Assembly: GCA_038503035.1 (NCBI GenBank)
Contig: JAVSML010018908.1
Span: forward strand, 1 to 64,000
DNA: 64,000 bases
Reading direction: 5' to 3'
Origin: Crocodylus rhombifer
Lineage: Eukaryota > Chordata > Crocodylia > Crocodylidae
Numbering within the stretch: the stretch's first letter is position 1; each line of letters opens with the position of its first letter. The position numbers were made by a program, and so were the translations under genes. Positions 9,441 to 23,700 of this stretch are shown here, in pieces. Under the pieces are notes generated by a model. The model was not told the DNA's origin. It was given only the letters and a program-made list of their open reading frames with translations, and did not search any database.

Positions 9441-12400
9441 AGAAGAGGCCTTTCCCATTCAGCGCATGTGCGAGTGAGCTCACTGTTTGAGAGACGAGCA
9501 CTGCTGCGCTCCATCATCACAGGCAAGTCTGGCTGATTTCAAAGGGAGTGAAGTCTACGGCACTGCAAGCAGAATTGGGCAGCAAATCCGCCCACTGGGA
9601 CAGAGGCAAGATGGAAGGTCAAAGACTCAGTGGGAATGACTGTGTCAATGGCACTCAACATGGGGAAGGAGGTACTGAGTATGAGCAATCCTGTGACAAT
9701 CCAGACATATGTGCAGATGGTAAGGAGTACTCTCTACCCCTCCAGGACACCATTAACATCTGTCTGTCTTGGCCAGGGCATTCCGATTTGTTGACAGGGT
9801 TTGGCTGTTGTGAATGATTTGTGATGCCCTAACCACAATGTGGATGACATGTTGATTAGGAGACATTTTTGAGGGTTGGCAGCACACCAGGGAAGCAGAG
9901 ATTAGATGCCAAAGCCACAGCAGGCCCCAACATGCCAACACCCTGCCAAATGTCAGCGGTGCTCTGTTCGCACGGCCCAGGAAAAACAACGCAACTGCCC
10001 TGTGGACTTTGAGTAGAACAAGTAAAATGACCTTGACTTCTGGATGCACCTCTCTGTCCTGAACTAACTGCCTCCGTGAGACCTTCTTTGCCAACTGTAA
10101 TATTTGTGCAGTCCAAAAAAGTTTTCTAACACTCCAAGCATGGAGTATAAAGCTGTGCCGCATGGTGCATTAATGCTGACACACTTCCCCTGAGAGGTTT
10201 TGGCAACATCAAGTCCTGAGGGAATCTGGATGGTTTGTCAATGGGCTTTCTCTGAATTACAATCCAGCCAGTTGGTTACACCTTCTTACAGTGGTCCCAG
10301 CATCAGGGGCTGGGGATGACTGTTGGATACAGGTTGTAGCTGGATGCTACCTGGGCTGTTTTATTTAAAAAATTAAGTCTTTATGATTGGGGCAATACAT
10401 AAAATACCAGCACGCAGTAATTTAGTAAGGACAGGTATGTGCTCCACGTTTCATTCAGGTAGGAGTGACAGCGGGGGATACTTACACATGGAAAGGTTTA
10501 ATTTCAGGATCATAACTGGCTTCAGGGACTCATGAAGCAGCATAGCAAATGCCGGCTTGAAGTCAGATTTGGTCGGAAAAACTAAGTGGACCCTGATAAG
10601 GTAATACTTTCCAAACTCCTGGGAGACAGGGGCTGCACCTGAAGGGTCTGGGTAGAACATGTATTTCACAGAATATAGTTCTGTTCTGTTATTACCAACA
10701 GGATGGGGGTTACACTATGTGCCACCAAGTTTAAGGTCCACTATAACAGACAGTGTTTAAGAAGCACTCCTTTGCCCTGTAAAGTCAAAGCACTTGCTTG
10801 TAGCAACCACCCCATATCTCATAGCCACAGTATGCCAACTGGCTGTGCACATAACCTTATATCTCAAAGGCACAAGATGGGTTACGCAGCTTTAAGAAGA
10901 TTTTCCAGAAAACAGCGATTATAGATTTGTCATTGGTGCCAAGAGACCGGAGAGAAATGCGCTTTAATAAATTGCCTAAATATGCATTTATCTTGACGAC
11001 AGAGCCACTTTGATCCTCTGAGCACACCCGCGTCTGAGAGACTCTAATAGCTCTGAGCAAGCAACTGCAATAGCTTGGATAAATAATTGGAATTTTATTA
11101 CTTTCCAAAAATGATTTCTGGGGGAAGGGAAAAAGAACCATCATCAACCCCCCCAACCTGCGTCCTCATTTACACTGCACAGACCCCCCCCAGAAGCTGA
11201 CTGTCAGAGAAGTCGAAGAAAGTACAGTTTGAGCCCTTTGTTCAGACATTTGAAATTGGGTCATATTTGCAAAGGCAGAGATCTGTTCAAGTGGGAGGCA
11301 GGACTGGAGTCTTTAATACGCCCGGGGTTCTGGTGCCGGGTTATCTTAACCAAGCTGCGTTTTTCAGTTGTGTTATGGAGGCCTCAGGCTAAGCATCCTT
11401 TGAGCAACACAAGGGATCTGACTACAGAAACAGCCCACACGAAGATTCAACCAACATAAGCCACAACACCTAAAGCTCAAGCTCATCAGGTGCCCTTGAT
11501 CCACAGGTTACTTTCTCCCAATGCCTCCTACATGTGACACAACAACAACGTAGAAAACTACACAATAACCGAGTGTGCAACTACAAAATATGTGAGAAAT
11601 ACACAGCAAATTATGTCACCAGTGTGGATAACTATCTGTGAACACACCACAGCACACTGCTGAGAAGGCCACTTCCCTTTCTGCAAGTGCTAATTTGTTA
11701 GTTCCTTCAAAAGTATAAAATACAGCTCAAGAAATTCACGCTGTGTTCTGGGCACCAAGCCCATAATTAAAAATGACAAAGCAAACATTTTTGGACATAA
11801 ATTCTTCTCCCTGTCTGTCCTTCCTAACAGCTTTAGAGAAGAAAGAAGAAAGGCAGACAGGCCCACAAAAGGTTAACAAAACCGGATGCTATCCAGGGAT
11901 CCCTCCAGCCTGCCAGTAGCTCGCTCTGTCTTGTTTATACATCCCGGTCGTATCGAAGTCAGGCAGAACGGTGACTGCTGTATGAACAATTTAGCGTGGA
12001 GGAAAATGAGGTGGAGCTTTCCCATGAGTCTTCTGCTGTGCGGTAACTAGCCCTATAGCCACAGTACGCCTGGACTATCCCAGCTAAAGACCACCACCCA
12101 ACTCCTTCTCGGGGGGTGGATCGTAGCAGAAGGGCATCTGATTGCAATGATAGTATAATACTTTTACTTCCCTTTTGTTCACAGTTGCAGGCACCATGCA
12201 CTGTGATCCCAGCATCTCACAAAATAAGGTGCCTGGATGGGCGAAAGAGGCCGAGGTGCAGCAGGGAACACTGCTGGCAACCCGTTTTCTCTCTGAAACA
12301 ATGACGCAGCATGATACTAAGGAGCGACGTATACTGCTGGAGATGCCATCTTTCAGATGTGAACCCAGTTGGATGTACTGCCAGGTTCAGTGAGCTCACA

Positions 12401-12907
12401 GGAGATACAGAGTACTGGTCTACCCAGCCCAGTAATCAGAGAGCAGATGTTAAGGGGAAGAGTATCTATACAGGATTTATTCAGATCTGTTCCCTGCCCT
12501 TCTTCCCCTACAGCTTCCAGAAAGTCCTGAGCACTTGTGTTCAATAAAGGTCACAAGGCACTTTTCATAGGAGCAGTGGCATTCATCTCTAGATCCTAGT
12601 CCAATTGCAGCCTCGGTAGCTTCGCTCTGCCTACCTAAATTCTCCCCAGCATGACCGGCCAGCTGCCATGCCGTGTCAGGTTCATACGATAGGTTGCAAA
12701 GCAATTTGTGAGTCTCCAGATTAAAGGAAGTATATGCAAATAGGGTATTTGAGAGTGGGTTTGTGCATCCCTGCAGAAGTGCATTTCTCTGTAGATGACC
12801 CTCTCTTACAGAACCAACTTTCGACCTCAGGCAGTCCAGCTTCTTTGTGCAGCAACTTACAAGAATATCACAGAAATATCACACCCTTGATGTAACTCTT
12901 GTCTGGA

Positions 12908-12932
12908 TGGCAAAATAAATAAATAAATAAAA
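12908..12932 (+). repeat. (AAAT)n microsatellite
   Basis: There are about five AAAT units ending in an A run. It lies just beyond the proposed PCSK6 poly(A) site. Confidence 0.8.
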
Positions 12933-12993
12933 ACCTCCATTGACTTTGGTGCCATGAAAGAGGACAGACTCACTTGTCTGGGGCTGTAAATAT

Positions 12994-12999
12994 TTTATT
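12994..12999 (-). terminator. Candidate PCSK6 polyadenylation signal AATAAA
   Basis: This is the first canonical AATAAA on the minus strand downstream of the PCSK6 stop codon, giving a 3' UTR of about 1.6 kb. A pyrimidine/GT-containing stretch (gtgagtctgtcctctttc) follows within 40 bases. A more distal or variant signal is not excluded. Confidence 0.4.
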
Positions 13000-14605
13000 A
13001 ATGGAATGGCCACTTCTTAGAAGAACTTTATCTGGTGATGGATCCATTCTGTTTTAGCAACAAGGACAGTTTAGTTCTCACCGGTTCACTGGGTTGAGGT
13101 AAGGTTTAGTGGACAAGCCAAGGCAGGATGCAAATAATTGAAATAGAAAAAAAAAGGATTATTCTCACTTCATAAAGAACAGACTATGTCTTTACTGTGA
13201 ATTTTGCTGGCACAAAATTTAACTTGTTTGGACTATTAACAATGAAAGAACATGCAACATAAGATGTATCGTTTACATATACCTGGTGAAAAGCACTTAT
13301 CTGGAAGGTCTGACATAGGAGTCACAGAAAAGAGGGAGGATGAGAGACACATAAAAGATTCCCTGCTCCCCATAAAAAATAGTGTATGGAGAAAACCAAT
13401 GACTGTATAAGTTATTACAAAAAAACCCTCTTTAAAACAATGTAGCCCAATATATTTTAAACATAATTACATAGACATAGTGTGACGTACTAGTCAGAGA
13501 CGGAGCAAACAGATTCTGATCCAGTTTACAGACCCATTCTGTATAATCAGAGCATTTCTTGGCTGGACCATTGCAATGTCTTTCTGGGAAATGGATGCCT
13601 AAAAAAGTCATTCTGCTGTCAGTCCAGGGAGGACTTGACCGGAGAGATATGCGAGCCCAGCAAAACGCTGGCATATGTAAGAGGCTGTGATATGAAATGC
13701 AGGCGGATACAAATAGGAAGAAACATCTCATTTAGCAAGATGGGAAAGATCTAGCTTGTTTCACTGATTAGAACTGACTTTGGCAATGACTTGCCTGTGA
13801 TTTTGGAAGAAAACATGTATCCAGTGACCCCACGCTAGTTCAGGTGGGTGCCTGCTTACAGTCCCTCTGGGCAGGTGCCTGGGTTTGCTGCAGGGAATAC
13901 TGCATGTCCGAGGACACTCTGGGCTAACTTCAGACCAGGGGTGAGCAGGTCAGATGCACTCATCCACTCATTCCAGCTCTGAGTTTGGTCCTCCACTCTC
14001 CACTTACAGCTAAATCTATGGCTGGACAAAAACAAACAGCAACTGGAACCAAAGAGTAGCTCAAATAAGTTTGCTTTAGAGCTTTGATCTAGCAGATTAC
14101 CCAATTCATCACTTTATATCTGTACAGAGCATAAAAATATTGCAATGAGGACTTATATCAAGTGTGAGCTAGCATAAAAGTACTGAACCAAAAATGGCTT
14201 CTCCTTCTCTGAGCTACAGAAACCTGTGTCCTTCGAGCTGTGAGCTCCTGCCATACGCTCCGAAAGGCTGAATCAGACGCACTTTTGCTAAGAAGCAGGC
14301 CTTGGCATCTGGATCCCACATCAGTCCCCATTCACAAGAAGTATTTGAGAGTATTAATATCACCATTTGTTTAGTATCTTTTAAGACTTAATGATTAAGA
14401 ACATGATCTTACCCAGACCAGATGCTACTACACATATTGCTATAGAAACCAATGGACAGTGATATTAAAGCTGTCAAACTCAGGCGCAGATGCTGGACGG
14501 TACCCTGTAAACTCTGCCCAAGCTGTAAAAATAAACTTTAGTCCTCAAGGTTTGGCAAAATTGGACTTGCAGGACGGAGGAGCTCCTGGAGGCAGATGCT
14601 GAGCT
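13000..14605 (-). other. Probable PCSK6 3' untranslated region
   Basis: This is continuous DNA from the PCSK6 stop (14606-14608) to the candidate poly(A) signal. It has no recognisable repeat and no conserved coding frame. The extent is inferred only from the AATAAA position. Confidence 0.4.
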
Positions 14606-14703
14606 CTATCCAGCCATGAGACATGTCTGACAGCAAAACAGTACAAACAGCTTCTTCTCACAGAGCTTGCTGGATTTCCCCACCTCGCAGAAATTCTTGT
14701 CAG
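14606..14703 (-). CDS. PCSK6: PCSK6 terminal coding exon, PLAC domain
   Basis: It lies between acceptor gccctgcag and the stop TAG (14608-14606). It encodes [20 protein letters not shown] then [11 protein letters not shown]. The six-cysteine PLAC motif (C-x6-C-x8-CC-x2-C here, with the first Cys of the set in the previous exon) and the C-terminal AG match human ...FCCRTCLLAG. The exon was found by protein and phase, since no start codon opens it. Confidence 0.93.
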
Positions 14704-17700
14704 CTGCAGGGCCATCATCCGAAAGAAGAGAAAATGAGGAAACAGGTTAAGTTTCAAAACAAATGAACTCTCTCCTGCAGCTAGCAGTGCAATTCATCCC
14801 CTTGCTGGAGGCGAGAGAATGGAAAATACGTCACTTTTTAAGAGAACCTTGACTGGTTTTTAATGAAGAAACAAAGAAAGCTTGTCATGATTGGATAATT
14901 AGCCCAAATAGAAGATATAATGAAATGCAACCTCTTGTGTGTACCTGAGCTACAAGCAAACACTTATCAGCCTTGCCTGGTGACCTTTGTTTTTATTGCA
15001 GTCATCAGGCAGATGCCACGATGGGAGAAGTTACAGTGCTATTCACCGAAAAATGTTCAGGTCAATAATTCTGCAGCTTGACTTCATTCTAGTAGGTCAT
15101 TCCACAAATATGAAATCATGGCATCCAAAGCAATTATATTAACCCTATTTCTCTTGTGAGGAAAGAAACAAGGGTTGGGAGCTTTTTGTTGAAGACAGTA
15201 AGAGGATTCAAAATGCAGTCAATTTGGAAAGATCCACCTGAAGACCCTTGCCACGGTCCCTACACATTTTTCTCATCTGCTCTCTGGTTTGATTCCAAAT
15301 CCTGTTTCTTCTGAATTCCAGAAAAGCTTATCGTCATCAACAGCATCATCTAGAACCTTTTTAGCCCTGACATATCCGAGGTACTTCGCAGACCCATAGA
15401 CGGGGAAAGGCCCTGCTTGACAGAGTACACACTCAATTCTCAGATGTACCAAGGAATAGGGAGAGATGGCAAGGCAAGAAGATGCCAAGACAGGACATAT
15501 TAGAGCGGCCACAGCTCCACTCTCTGCATAACCAGAGTGCAGCCTGCTCCAGCCATGCCCTGGGAAGCAGGAGATAGTGGAGTGGGATACACAGTGCTGA
15601 CCCTCCTAAGGGACCCCGAATGCCAGGACAGGGGAACCTCCACATTCCCCTTGAAGGCAGCTTTAAACCTCGTTTGTGCTACTGGGGCTTGAGTTGGAGC
15701 CCAGGAACTAGCATCTTGGGTTAGCAGGCAAGTACGTACCATTGATGCAGGTTTCATTGGTCACGCATGAACCCCGGAGCAGGCTGAAACCTTCCTTACA
15801 CTTGACACAGTTCCCCACTGAACCTTCACAGACTGAGCAGCTGCTGTCACACCTGACAGAGACACACACACATGATCCCAGTCAGCACTGGGACCACAGC
15901 TCGCCCATTCCAACATGCCAGGCTGCCGGACAGCTCTGATAACGTGCTTAGGGACACTTCAGCATCCAGGCAGAATTCAGCCATGGAAGACAACAGACCT
16001 GTATCTCGTTGCACACACACTGAACGTGCTCCTCTCTTGTTGGGAGACTTGAACAGATGAGAAAGAGAATAAGACACTGGGCTGGAGACTGGCGTCTTCC
16101 ACCTGCTTCACATTCATTTATGGGCAGAGGTGCCTTTGTTCCCCTGCTTTTGCCTAAGGCATGTTACTGAGGGTTTCTGACTTGCAAGTGTGCGTCTGGC
16201 TTTGAAGCAGTGGTTCTACGAGTCCCCCTCTCCTACCAAAAATGGCTTTGGTGGGTCCCTGCTCAGTTTTTAATGGACAGATATCCCTCACCTCACAGTG
16301 TGTCACCTTGGCCAGCACAAAGGGACACGGGTACTGCAGCAGCCTTCTGACTTACAAGGGGTTCCTCCAATGTGAGGGCAATGAGACTGTACTAGTTATC
16401 CCACAGACCCACCCCAGATGTTGATTCACTCCAGATGTTGACTCCCCAGCAATACATTCACTTTAGGTACTCTGTATTTCAAAGGGAGAGCAACAAGAAA
16501 GGGACAGGAATTGTCTGGAGGGAGGACCCTAAACTGTTTGGACCCAGGCTTGTTTACTATGGAAAATATCTCATAGAAGACCTCCTTGGTGAAGGAGGAG
16601 TTTTGGCTTCTGAACTGCATGGGTCTGAATTCAGTGGTGAGGGTTATAGCAGCAACTTACATTTACAAACTATCCTTAGAACACTCCTCCTCTCTTCTCT
16701 TTAGCTCAGCTTCTCCATCTTTAAGCTCAAGATAATAATACTGACCCGGCATGTTCACACAAGACATTTACTGTGCAGTTGACTAATTAATGTCTCAGCA
16801 TCTACACGTGTTCCCCTAATAGGACACAGGAAACTAATAAATTCCCCAGCAGGGTAGGACTTGTAACCACTGAGCTGGCTGGTTGGGGCACAAGGGCTGC
16901 CTGCTGGCTAGCCCCAGACTGGAGCACCCTCATGCCCCAGCCAGCTCCTCTGCAGCACAATGAGCCCAGTCAGAGCAGCTCCAGGCCGGCAGGCTGACCC
17001 CCCAGCCCTCCTACCAGCCGGGGCTGCTGCAATCTCGCTCAGTGCACTACAGTGTGGGTTCACGTGTAAATTGTGCTCCTGGGATCTTCCTACGAGCAAT
17101 AAACTGTGGAGCAATAAACTCTGCAGTTTATTGCTGGTCACTAATGGCATGTGTAGATGCGCCTGCCTTCGCCTAAAGATGTTCTAATGTTCACTGGCTG
17201 GACTAGTGTCATAATAATACTGACTCTGGATAGCCAGCGTAGCCCAGGTGAAAAGTGCTACATAGGAACCAGGTGGTTTATTATCCAAGGTGGTGGAGCA
17301 CAGAGCCATCTAACTGCACTTGGCAGCAAACCCTGCACTCTGTGTCTTCCCTTCACCTAAACCCAGCATCATCCTGTATCAGGCTTGATTCACCAGGCAG
17401 GAATACAAGGTCTGAGCTCTAGGTCTAGCTGTGAAACCAACTCACTACATGACCCCAGCCAAACCTTTCACTAGCAATTTCCCTGCTCTTGCCGGGGCAG
17501 GACCCTGAGAGTGCCACCTCCTCCCCTGGGTTTGGCTAGTGCAGGCTACAGAGTATTCCTGGTGTTTCTGGCTTTCTGCCGTGTTAGTGCGTGCATCAGG
17601 ATTGGAAGCAGCAAGTCTAGGTTTTCCTCAGGGAAATGATTATGTGCAAGTTCACAGGCTTGGCCTCAATGCCCCAGGAAGCCTCTTTCAGTCCTGTGTC

Positions 17701-20700
17701 CGTACCACAGGACCAGTGTTGCCCATCAGCCCGGGTCTGGCGAGGGGCTAAAACCCACGACTGTCTGGTCTCCAGGCAACATGCACCTGGACTCTTTCCA
17801 CTAGCTTCACTTGAGGTGAAGGCCATGTGATTCAAGAGGATTCAGGGCATGTTGGACTTCTCCTAGCTGGTCCACTAAACAGCTTCACCTGCAAACTCTT
17901 TCCTAGATTTTGATGCGTGTTCCCTGTGAAATGGCTCATCACAGCTCCGCACCCATCATGGCTTTATTCAGCTAGCTCTTAAGACTGGATCACAGCGAAC
18001 TGCATCGTGCCAGTTTTAAAGGGGAAGGTCTAGAGGAGGGCACCGTACCTTTTGCAGAGTTTCTGAGGGACGCCATTCATCTCTTCAGGGTAAAACCCCT
18101 CCCGGCAGGCGGGGACACATTGCCACTCGTGCAAGGGTAAGTCTTTGGCACATGGCACGCATTCCTCTTTGCCTGGCTCTGGGAGTATAAGGGAGAAATG
18201 AAGCACTACAGTCAGCTCCCGAGACAATTGCCACATTGTGCGAGCAGGCCAGGATCAGAGAGGAATGAGGACCGCTCTGGAGGGATTATGCAGCACTCTG
18301 CTGTGCACCCAAAAATTGCGGGGGAATCAACAACCTGCCTCGGAGAAACAGCGGTGCCAGCTCCTCTGTGGTTCCTTGGCTCCTGCATGCTTGCCCTCAG
18401 CCCTGCCAGAGCCCAGGTCACCCCTCAGCCTTGCAGGGAAGCATGGCTGGGCACTGAAATGCAGCCTGACATTTATAGGAGCATCCCGGCTGAATGAGAT
18501 CTGGGTGCAGGCAGCCTCTCATCTGCACCATCTCTGACCACATTTGCCCCGGTTGCCAGATTGCCCGAGCACAGAGACAGAGGACAGCACGTCCTCTCTG
18601 CAGCAAACCTTCTCCCTCCCAGCCCTGTACCTGCTGCTGTAGCCTGTGCCCACCGTGCCACTCCCCATCTCTGCCCAGTCCCTTCTGCTCTCTGGGTCTC
18701 TGCTTCTCACTCCACCCCTCGCCCACTCCCGGGATAGCTCTGCGGAGACCATTTGTCCTGTCTGCAACAGCCCCGGAGCTGGCTACATCTACATAAGGAC
18801 AAAGAAAGAAATTCCCTCCTGACCCCTGCAAAGACGACCAGCTTGTGCCCTAAAGCACGACACTTCCCTCAGCCTCCCACCCTTCCCACTTCTCAGGGTC
18901 CTAGCAGCTGTGTTTGTATAAGGCTGCATTTCAGGTGTGCAGCAGGGGGAGAGCATGAGGTGAAGGGAAGGCCAGCTGAGATTACCTCTAAAACGAAGGA
19001 GAAGAGACCTACTTTGCTTCTCCCCAGCACCGATATGCAAGAACTAGAGCAACAGACTGCCGACTGATTAAAACAACATTAACTAAAGACCTTCCATACC
19101 CAGAGCAAAAGCCGGCTGAGAAACGCTTATGTGAGCCAGGGAAACGTGAAAAAGCAAGAAAAATGAATGCGGCATACTGCATTTACGCTGACTGGAATAA
19201 GAATTAGAAAGGGGGTAATTTTCTTAAAGGATTAAAAGTCAGTTCCCTTACACGCTTTCTAACAAGATCAATGAATATTTTGGACTTAGTCCTAGGAAAT
19301 TAACCGTGTATGATAAATGAGATTCAAGCCAGAGAACACAAATTGTCTGGAGATCATATTATCATCAGATCAGGAGATGCTTTCGAGACTACATGCCAAA
19401 GTTAACAATGCAAAATAATTGGACCTTTGCAAAACAAAAAGGCAAATAACAAAAAGGGATGCAGAGCAACCTCGGAAAGCTGATGGGAAGGAAAGCTGTC
19501 CAGGAAAGGCATTAGGAAAATGCTGGCAACATTAAAAGAATAAAATAGGGGAAATGGGTATTTTTAATCTGAAACAAGGGTAGAATAAAAGAACCATGAG
19601 AAAGTAAGTAGGATCAAATGGGGAGATTCCTGGCAGCTGTAAGAGCTGTGCAGCCTTGACAATGTTCTTGGGATTGTCTTGCAATCGCAGCAGGGCTGGC
19701 AACGCCTGAGCAGTGGCAGCTCCAAAGCACACTGGAGACACCAGCGGTAGCCACCGGCAGCTGCCTTCAGGCTCGTGGGGCCAGGGCAATGCACTTACGA
19801 AAGAGCCAGCTTCGCAACAGGCTGAACTGCCACAGGTCAGCAGCTCCAGCCAAGGGGCTAGCCCTGCTGACAAAGGGATGCCAGCCACGGCAAGACTCGA
19901 GCCCTGCTACCTCTGCTTGTTAGGTTGCCTACTCCGCCACAGTAAGGGGTGGTCAGCCCAGCACCAAGCAAGATTGAATCCTGGGCCCGCACCTATTCCC
20001 TCCAGTGGCCCCTGCACACCAGCTCTGCTCCACAGAGACAACCAAAGTGGCGACGCAAGTAAGACGGGAGCACAGGACTGGCAAAACAGCACTGTTCAGC
20101 CCCTCTCGCAGCCCCTGGGTTAAGGGGAGAGGCTGGGGAGCTAGGAGATGGTGGCAGCCTCTGAGCTGCTGTCGTGGCCCACAGCGGGAGGAGAGGGGCG
20201 GTCAGCAGTCCTTGGAGCTGCTTGTAATGGGAACTCCAGCTAGAAATGGGGGTGCAAACTTAGCTTAGGACCAACAGAGAATTTGGGCCTTGGTTTGCAG
20301 CTGTCTGGGCTCTGTGGAGGCATCTGTCAGTCCGAGGCAGAGGCAGAGGCAGGGGGATTGTGCTACCACTGAAGCATCTGCAACTCCCACCCCCTTTCTC
20401 CTTGCACTGATCTGTGTTGCAAAGGCTCCTGGGCTGCCTGAGTCCTAACTGACCATGTCCCTCCTGCCGTCCCAGAACTAGCCCTTTCTAGACCCCCCCG
20501 GCCTGCCCCAGAGCGATTGGCTGGGGCTGGCCAGCCAGAGGCCTCCACCTCTTGCCACGCAGATGACCCACAACAGGCAATAAAAAAAGAAGTGACACTT
20601 GTATCGCTCACCTGGAGTTAATTCCCATCTAACCCTTGCAAAGATCAGGGTCACAGTCACTGTAGAGCTGGGTTTTGCATGGAGTGAGATGCCACCTTCA

Positions 20701-23700
20701 TGGGTTGATTGGCACAAAGCACTTACTTTGTGCACAACAGGTGCCACAATACCTGGAGCCTGGGAAGCGTCAATGGCTCACACGTGGAGAGGGCTGGCAC
20801 CGTGGTTGCTTGGAGGAGCGGCTGGCGGGCAGTGAACATACCTGCACACGTCTGGCAGCTGGCCTGGCACCCCTCGCACTTCCTGGCCTCTCTGCTGAGG
20901 TACATGCCGGGTTGGCATTCTGGGACGCAGCTGTCTCCTGACAGGCTGTCGGCAAAGGAGAGAAAATATGCACCAAAACCCACTCTACAGTGATTCCTGC
21001 TGACAGGTGTTGAAAACAACCCGGCAGGAGGGGAGTGGGGGAGGCTGGGACCATTGCTCCTTGTGTTAGAACCACCCAATGCTTCCTGGCATCAGCCCAG
21101 CAGATCCCAGCTCCCAGACCTAGAATAGATCCAGCTCCTAGATCTATTCTGTGGAGGGGGATCCTTGCATGGTAGAGCAGTCCCCCTCTGCAGCTTGCAC
21201 TGGGGACTTGCCCACAGCCTCCTTGTACCCCAGTGATGACGTAAAGATCCCTTGGGAGCCGTCAGGCTAATCCAACATAGGGCTCTGGGCTGAGGCTGGG
21301 GAACGAAAGCCCAGGAGAACCACCTCCTTGCCAGCCCCCCCTCCAGCCTGCTCCCCTTGGATGCACAGCGGGCAAGGGCTGGGTTGCCAAGTGGCAGCCC
21401 AGCCTCAGAGCCCAGCAGGCCTGCAAGGCCATCTCTGCTGCTTGCGGCCCCAGCCCCAGGCCTGCAAGCGGGGGTGCTCTACAATTGACCGCACTGCAAT
21501 CACTCCCATGGGAGACTCCTTCTCTCCAGGGAAATTCCTGGCTGGGGAGAGGAAGTCATTTCCATGTTCCCATCAGAGCCAGGCTGTGAACCTGGCTGGT
21601 ACTTCCTATCATTGGTAATGTAAGCTGCATGCTTGTCTGGGGACAGCAGGCCCTTCTGGATGCTCTGGCAGACTGTTTGTCCCTTGCACTGAGCTAACCC
21701 CATGAACCACCGGCCGCTACAGCCAGCCCCAGCACTGCTTGGTCCTGACTGGGTCCCTTTGCTGACCCGTTCCTCTCCCTGCTCCTTCCTGTGTGACCAA
21801 CCCTTTGTCTGAGCAAAGAGCAGAACTGGGGAGGGAAAGGGGGATCTGGCCCCTTGCACAAGAGGAACTTCACTTTCCTCTCTGTACCTACATCACTCAG
21901 ATCCAGGGAAAGTCACTCTTTGAAGAAATCCAGAATAACTTTATCACACGGTAAAAGTTACCACTTTGAATTTCCAGTGATGCCGGAGGGTCTCACTGGC
22001 AACATGAGTTCCTCACCTGGTGTTTCTGTCCAGAGCTGAGCCCTGTGTGGCCCGTGATCACAGTTCAAGGCCACAAAGTGCCACCATGAGATTAAAAAAC
22101 TCTCCAGACCCCAATGAAGTTTAACTCTGAGTGCTATAGAGCTGTATGGTGCAGCTGCGCACGCGCTGCCTTGCCTCAGAGCCGTGCAGAAGGCATCTGA
22201 AATGGAGCCAGCACTTCAAAAGAAATTAAAGTCCTTCTTGGGACCAAAGGAATCGCTGCAGGTTCTTTAATTAAATGTTCAAGAGGAAATAGAATTAAAA
22301 AAAAAAAATGTGGGCAGCCAGCCTGACTCTCCCAAAGGCCTGAACACCACAAAGAGCCTCACAATAAAAGGAGGTGATAATCCCGCTCGCTCCTGTTCTT
22401 CTTGGCATTGCAGGAATTAAGCTGTTTAAATGTTATTCATCCTCCATACAGATACTCAGGGAATGCCTGCTCCATGATTCATGTACTTTTGTTGTAAGCT
22501 TGCAAGCTGTCTGAGGCAGGGATCTGCCTTGTGTTCAGTGTTCACACAGCGTCCAGCCCCGCAAGGTCCTGGTCCATGACTGAGGCATTACAGCAACGCA
22601 GATCATCATACTAGTTGATTCTTTGAATAGTATCTGGCTCTAAGGAGCAGCAGATTTTTCTTTGGCTTCCTGCAGCCTGAATCTGAACGGCCAGACTGGA
22701 CCCTCTTTCTCAGCACTGCTGCAAGGTCTCAGTTGTGGGACAGATGAGCATGTGCTCCAATGTCATTTATGCTGGTTTTATGCCCCACTGGTAACAGGAA
22801 TGGACAGGCATGCCACTAATTCCAGGGTAGCTCACAATGCAAGCAGCTCTGACTATACCACACTGCTAAGTGGCAGAGAGCAAGTACTAGCCTGTTTGCC
22901 TTTAGCAAAAGGCTGCCCCGGGATGAACAAGGACAGGTGGAACACAACCTGGTCCAACTGATGCAAGCACGGCTTGATCTCAGATTCCTACATGGGCAAT
23001 TCCCCACTAGACTGGGGCAAATTACCCTGATTTAGAGGTTTGCACAGTCTGTCCACTACTTTTCCTCCCTGCTGTTATGCCATTTAACCCAGTGTAAGCA
23101 GGTCATCTGTCTGTACCCTCATGTCCATGCACAGCCCTGCTGGAAGTGACTGCTCACTTGGGGTGACAGTCTGGCCTTATGTCCCAGCAATACTACTTGT
23201 AAGGATAAGGCACCATAAGAAGGTCGGTTGCACCCTGGCTCCAGCCTCTGTTGAGCTGAGTGGAGGCCTAGATATGGTGAGGCCAGACTGCAGGTTAGTG
23301 CTGGATCCATCGTTACCAGCCCCAGAATGACCTTCCAGTAGGATCAACAAGGGCAAAGCAAGAGCCAGTCTGAAGATGGAGCTTGAGAAATGTATGGACG
23401 AGATCCCCTGGCATGGCAGCTTGCAATAACGGTATGGGGGTGAGTGGCCTTGAAGCCTGTGCACCTAGGAGTGAAGTCTAATTGCTGTTAGGATATGCTC
23501 TTCCCACCAGCATTCACACTGAGCAGGGCTGTGCTGGAACCAGCATGCCTGCATGGGCTGCTCAGCATGATTTCAACCAAAGGGAAGCTCCAAGCTAGAA
23601 AAGCAGGTTCGCACCCTAAGTTCCCAGCATTTGATTCAGAAAGGGCTTCAGCCCAAATGGCCACACTGCCCTCACAAGCCAAATGTGACAGACGGCTGAA

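Larger units (their letters stand above)
4961..12989. other. Intergenic region between SNRPA1 and PCSK6
   Basis: I recognise no conserved coding exon on either strand. The open frames here are short, unconserved and interrupted by repeats. The content is a cluster of one interspersed repeat (4975-6180), a MIR-like piece (7264-7300), a TIR element (7937-8959), a reverse copy of the first repeat (9320-9440) and an AAAT microsatellite (12908-12932). The stretch from about 9450 to 12900 shows nothing I can name. Confidence 0.65.
14704..18048 (-). other. PCSK6 introns 14704-15739 and 15853-18048
   Basis: No coding exon besides the one at 15740-15852. A MIR-like SINE core lies at 16700-16745 and another possible one at 17430-17475 (gaaaccaactcactacatga then ccccagccaaacc). 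Otherwise nothing recognised. Confidence 0.6.

Noticed and set aside
20842..20939. Alternative start of the PCSK6 20.8-kb exon at the inner AG (ctgtcag)
   Set aside because: It would directly fit an exon ending in phase 1 (the 27.7-kb exon), but it breaks phase with the 26-kb furin-like exon that clearly belongs in between. The outer acceptor restores GFSLSGDSC.
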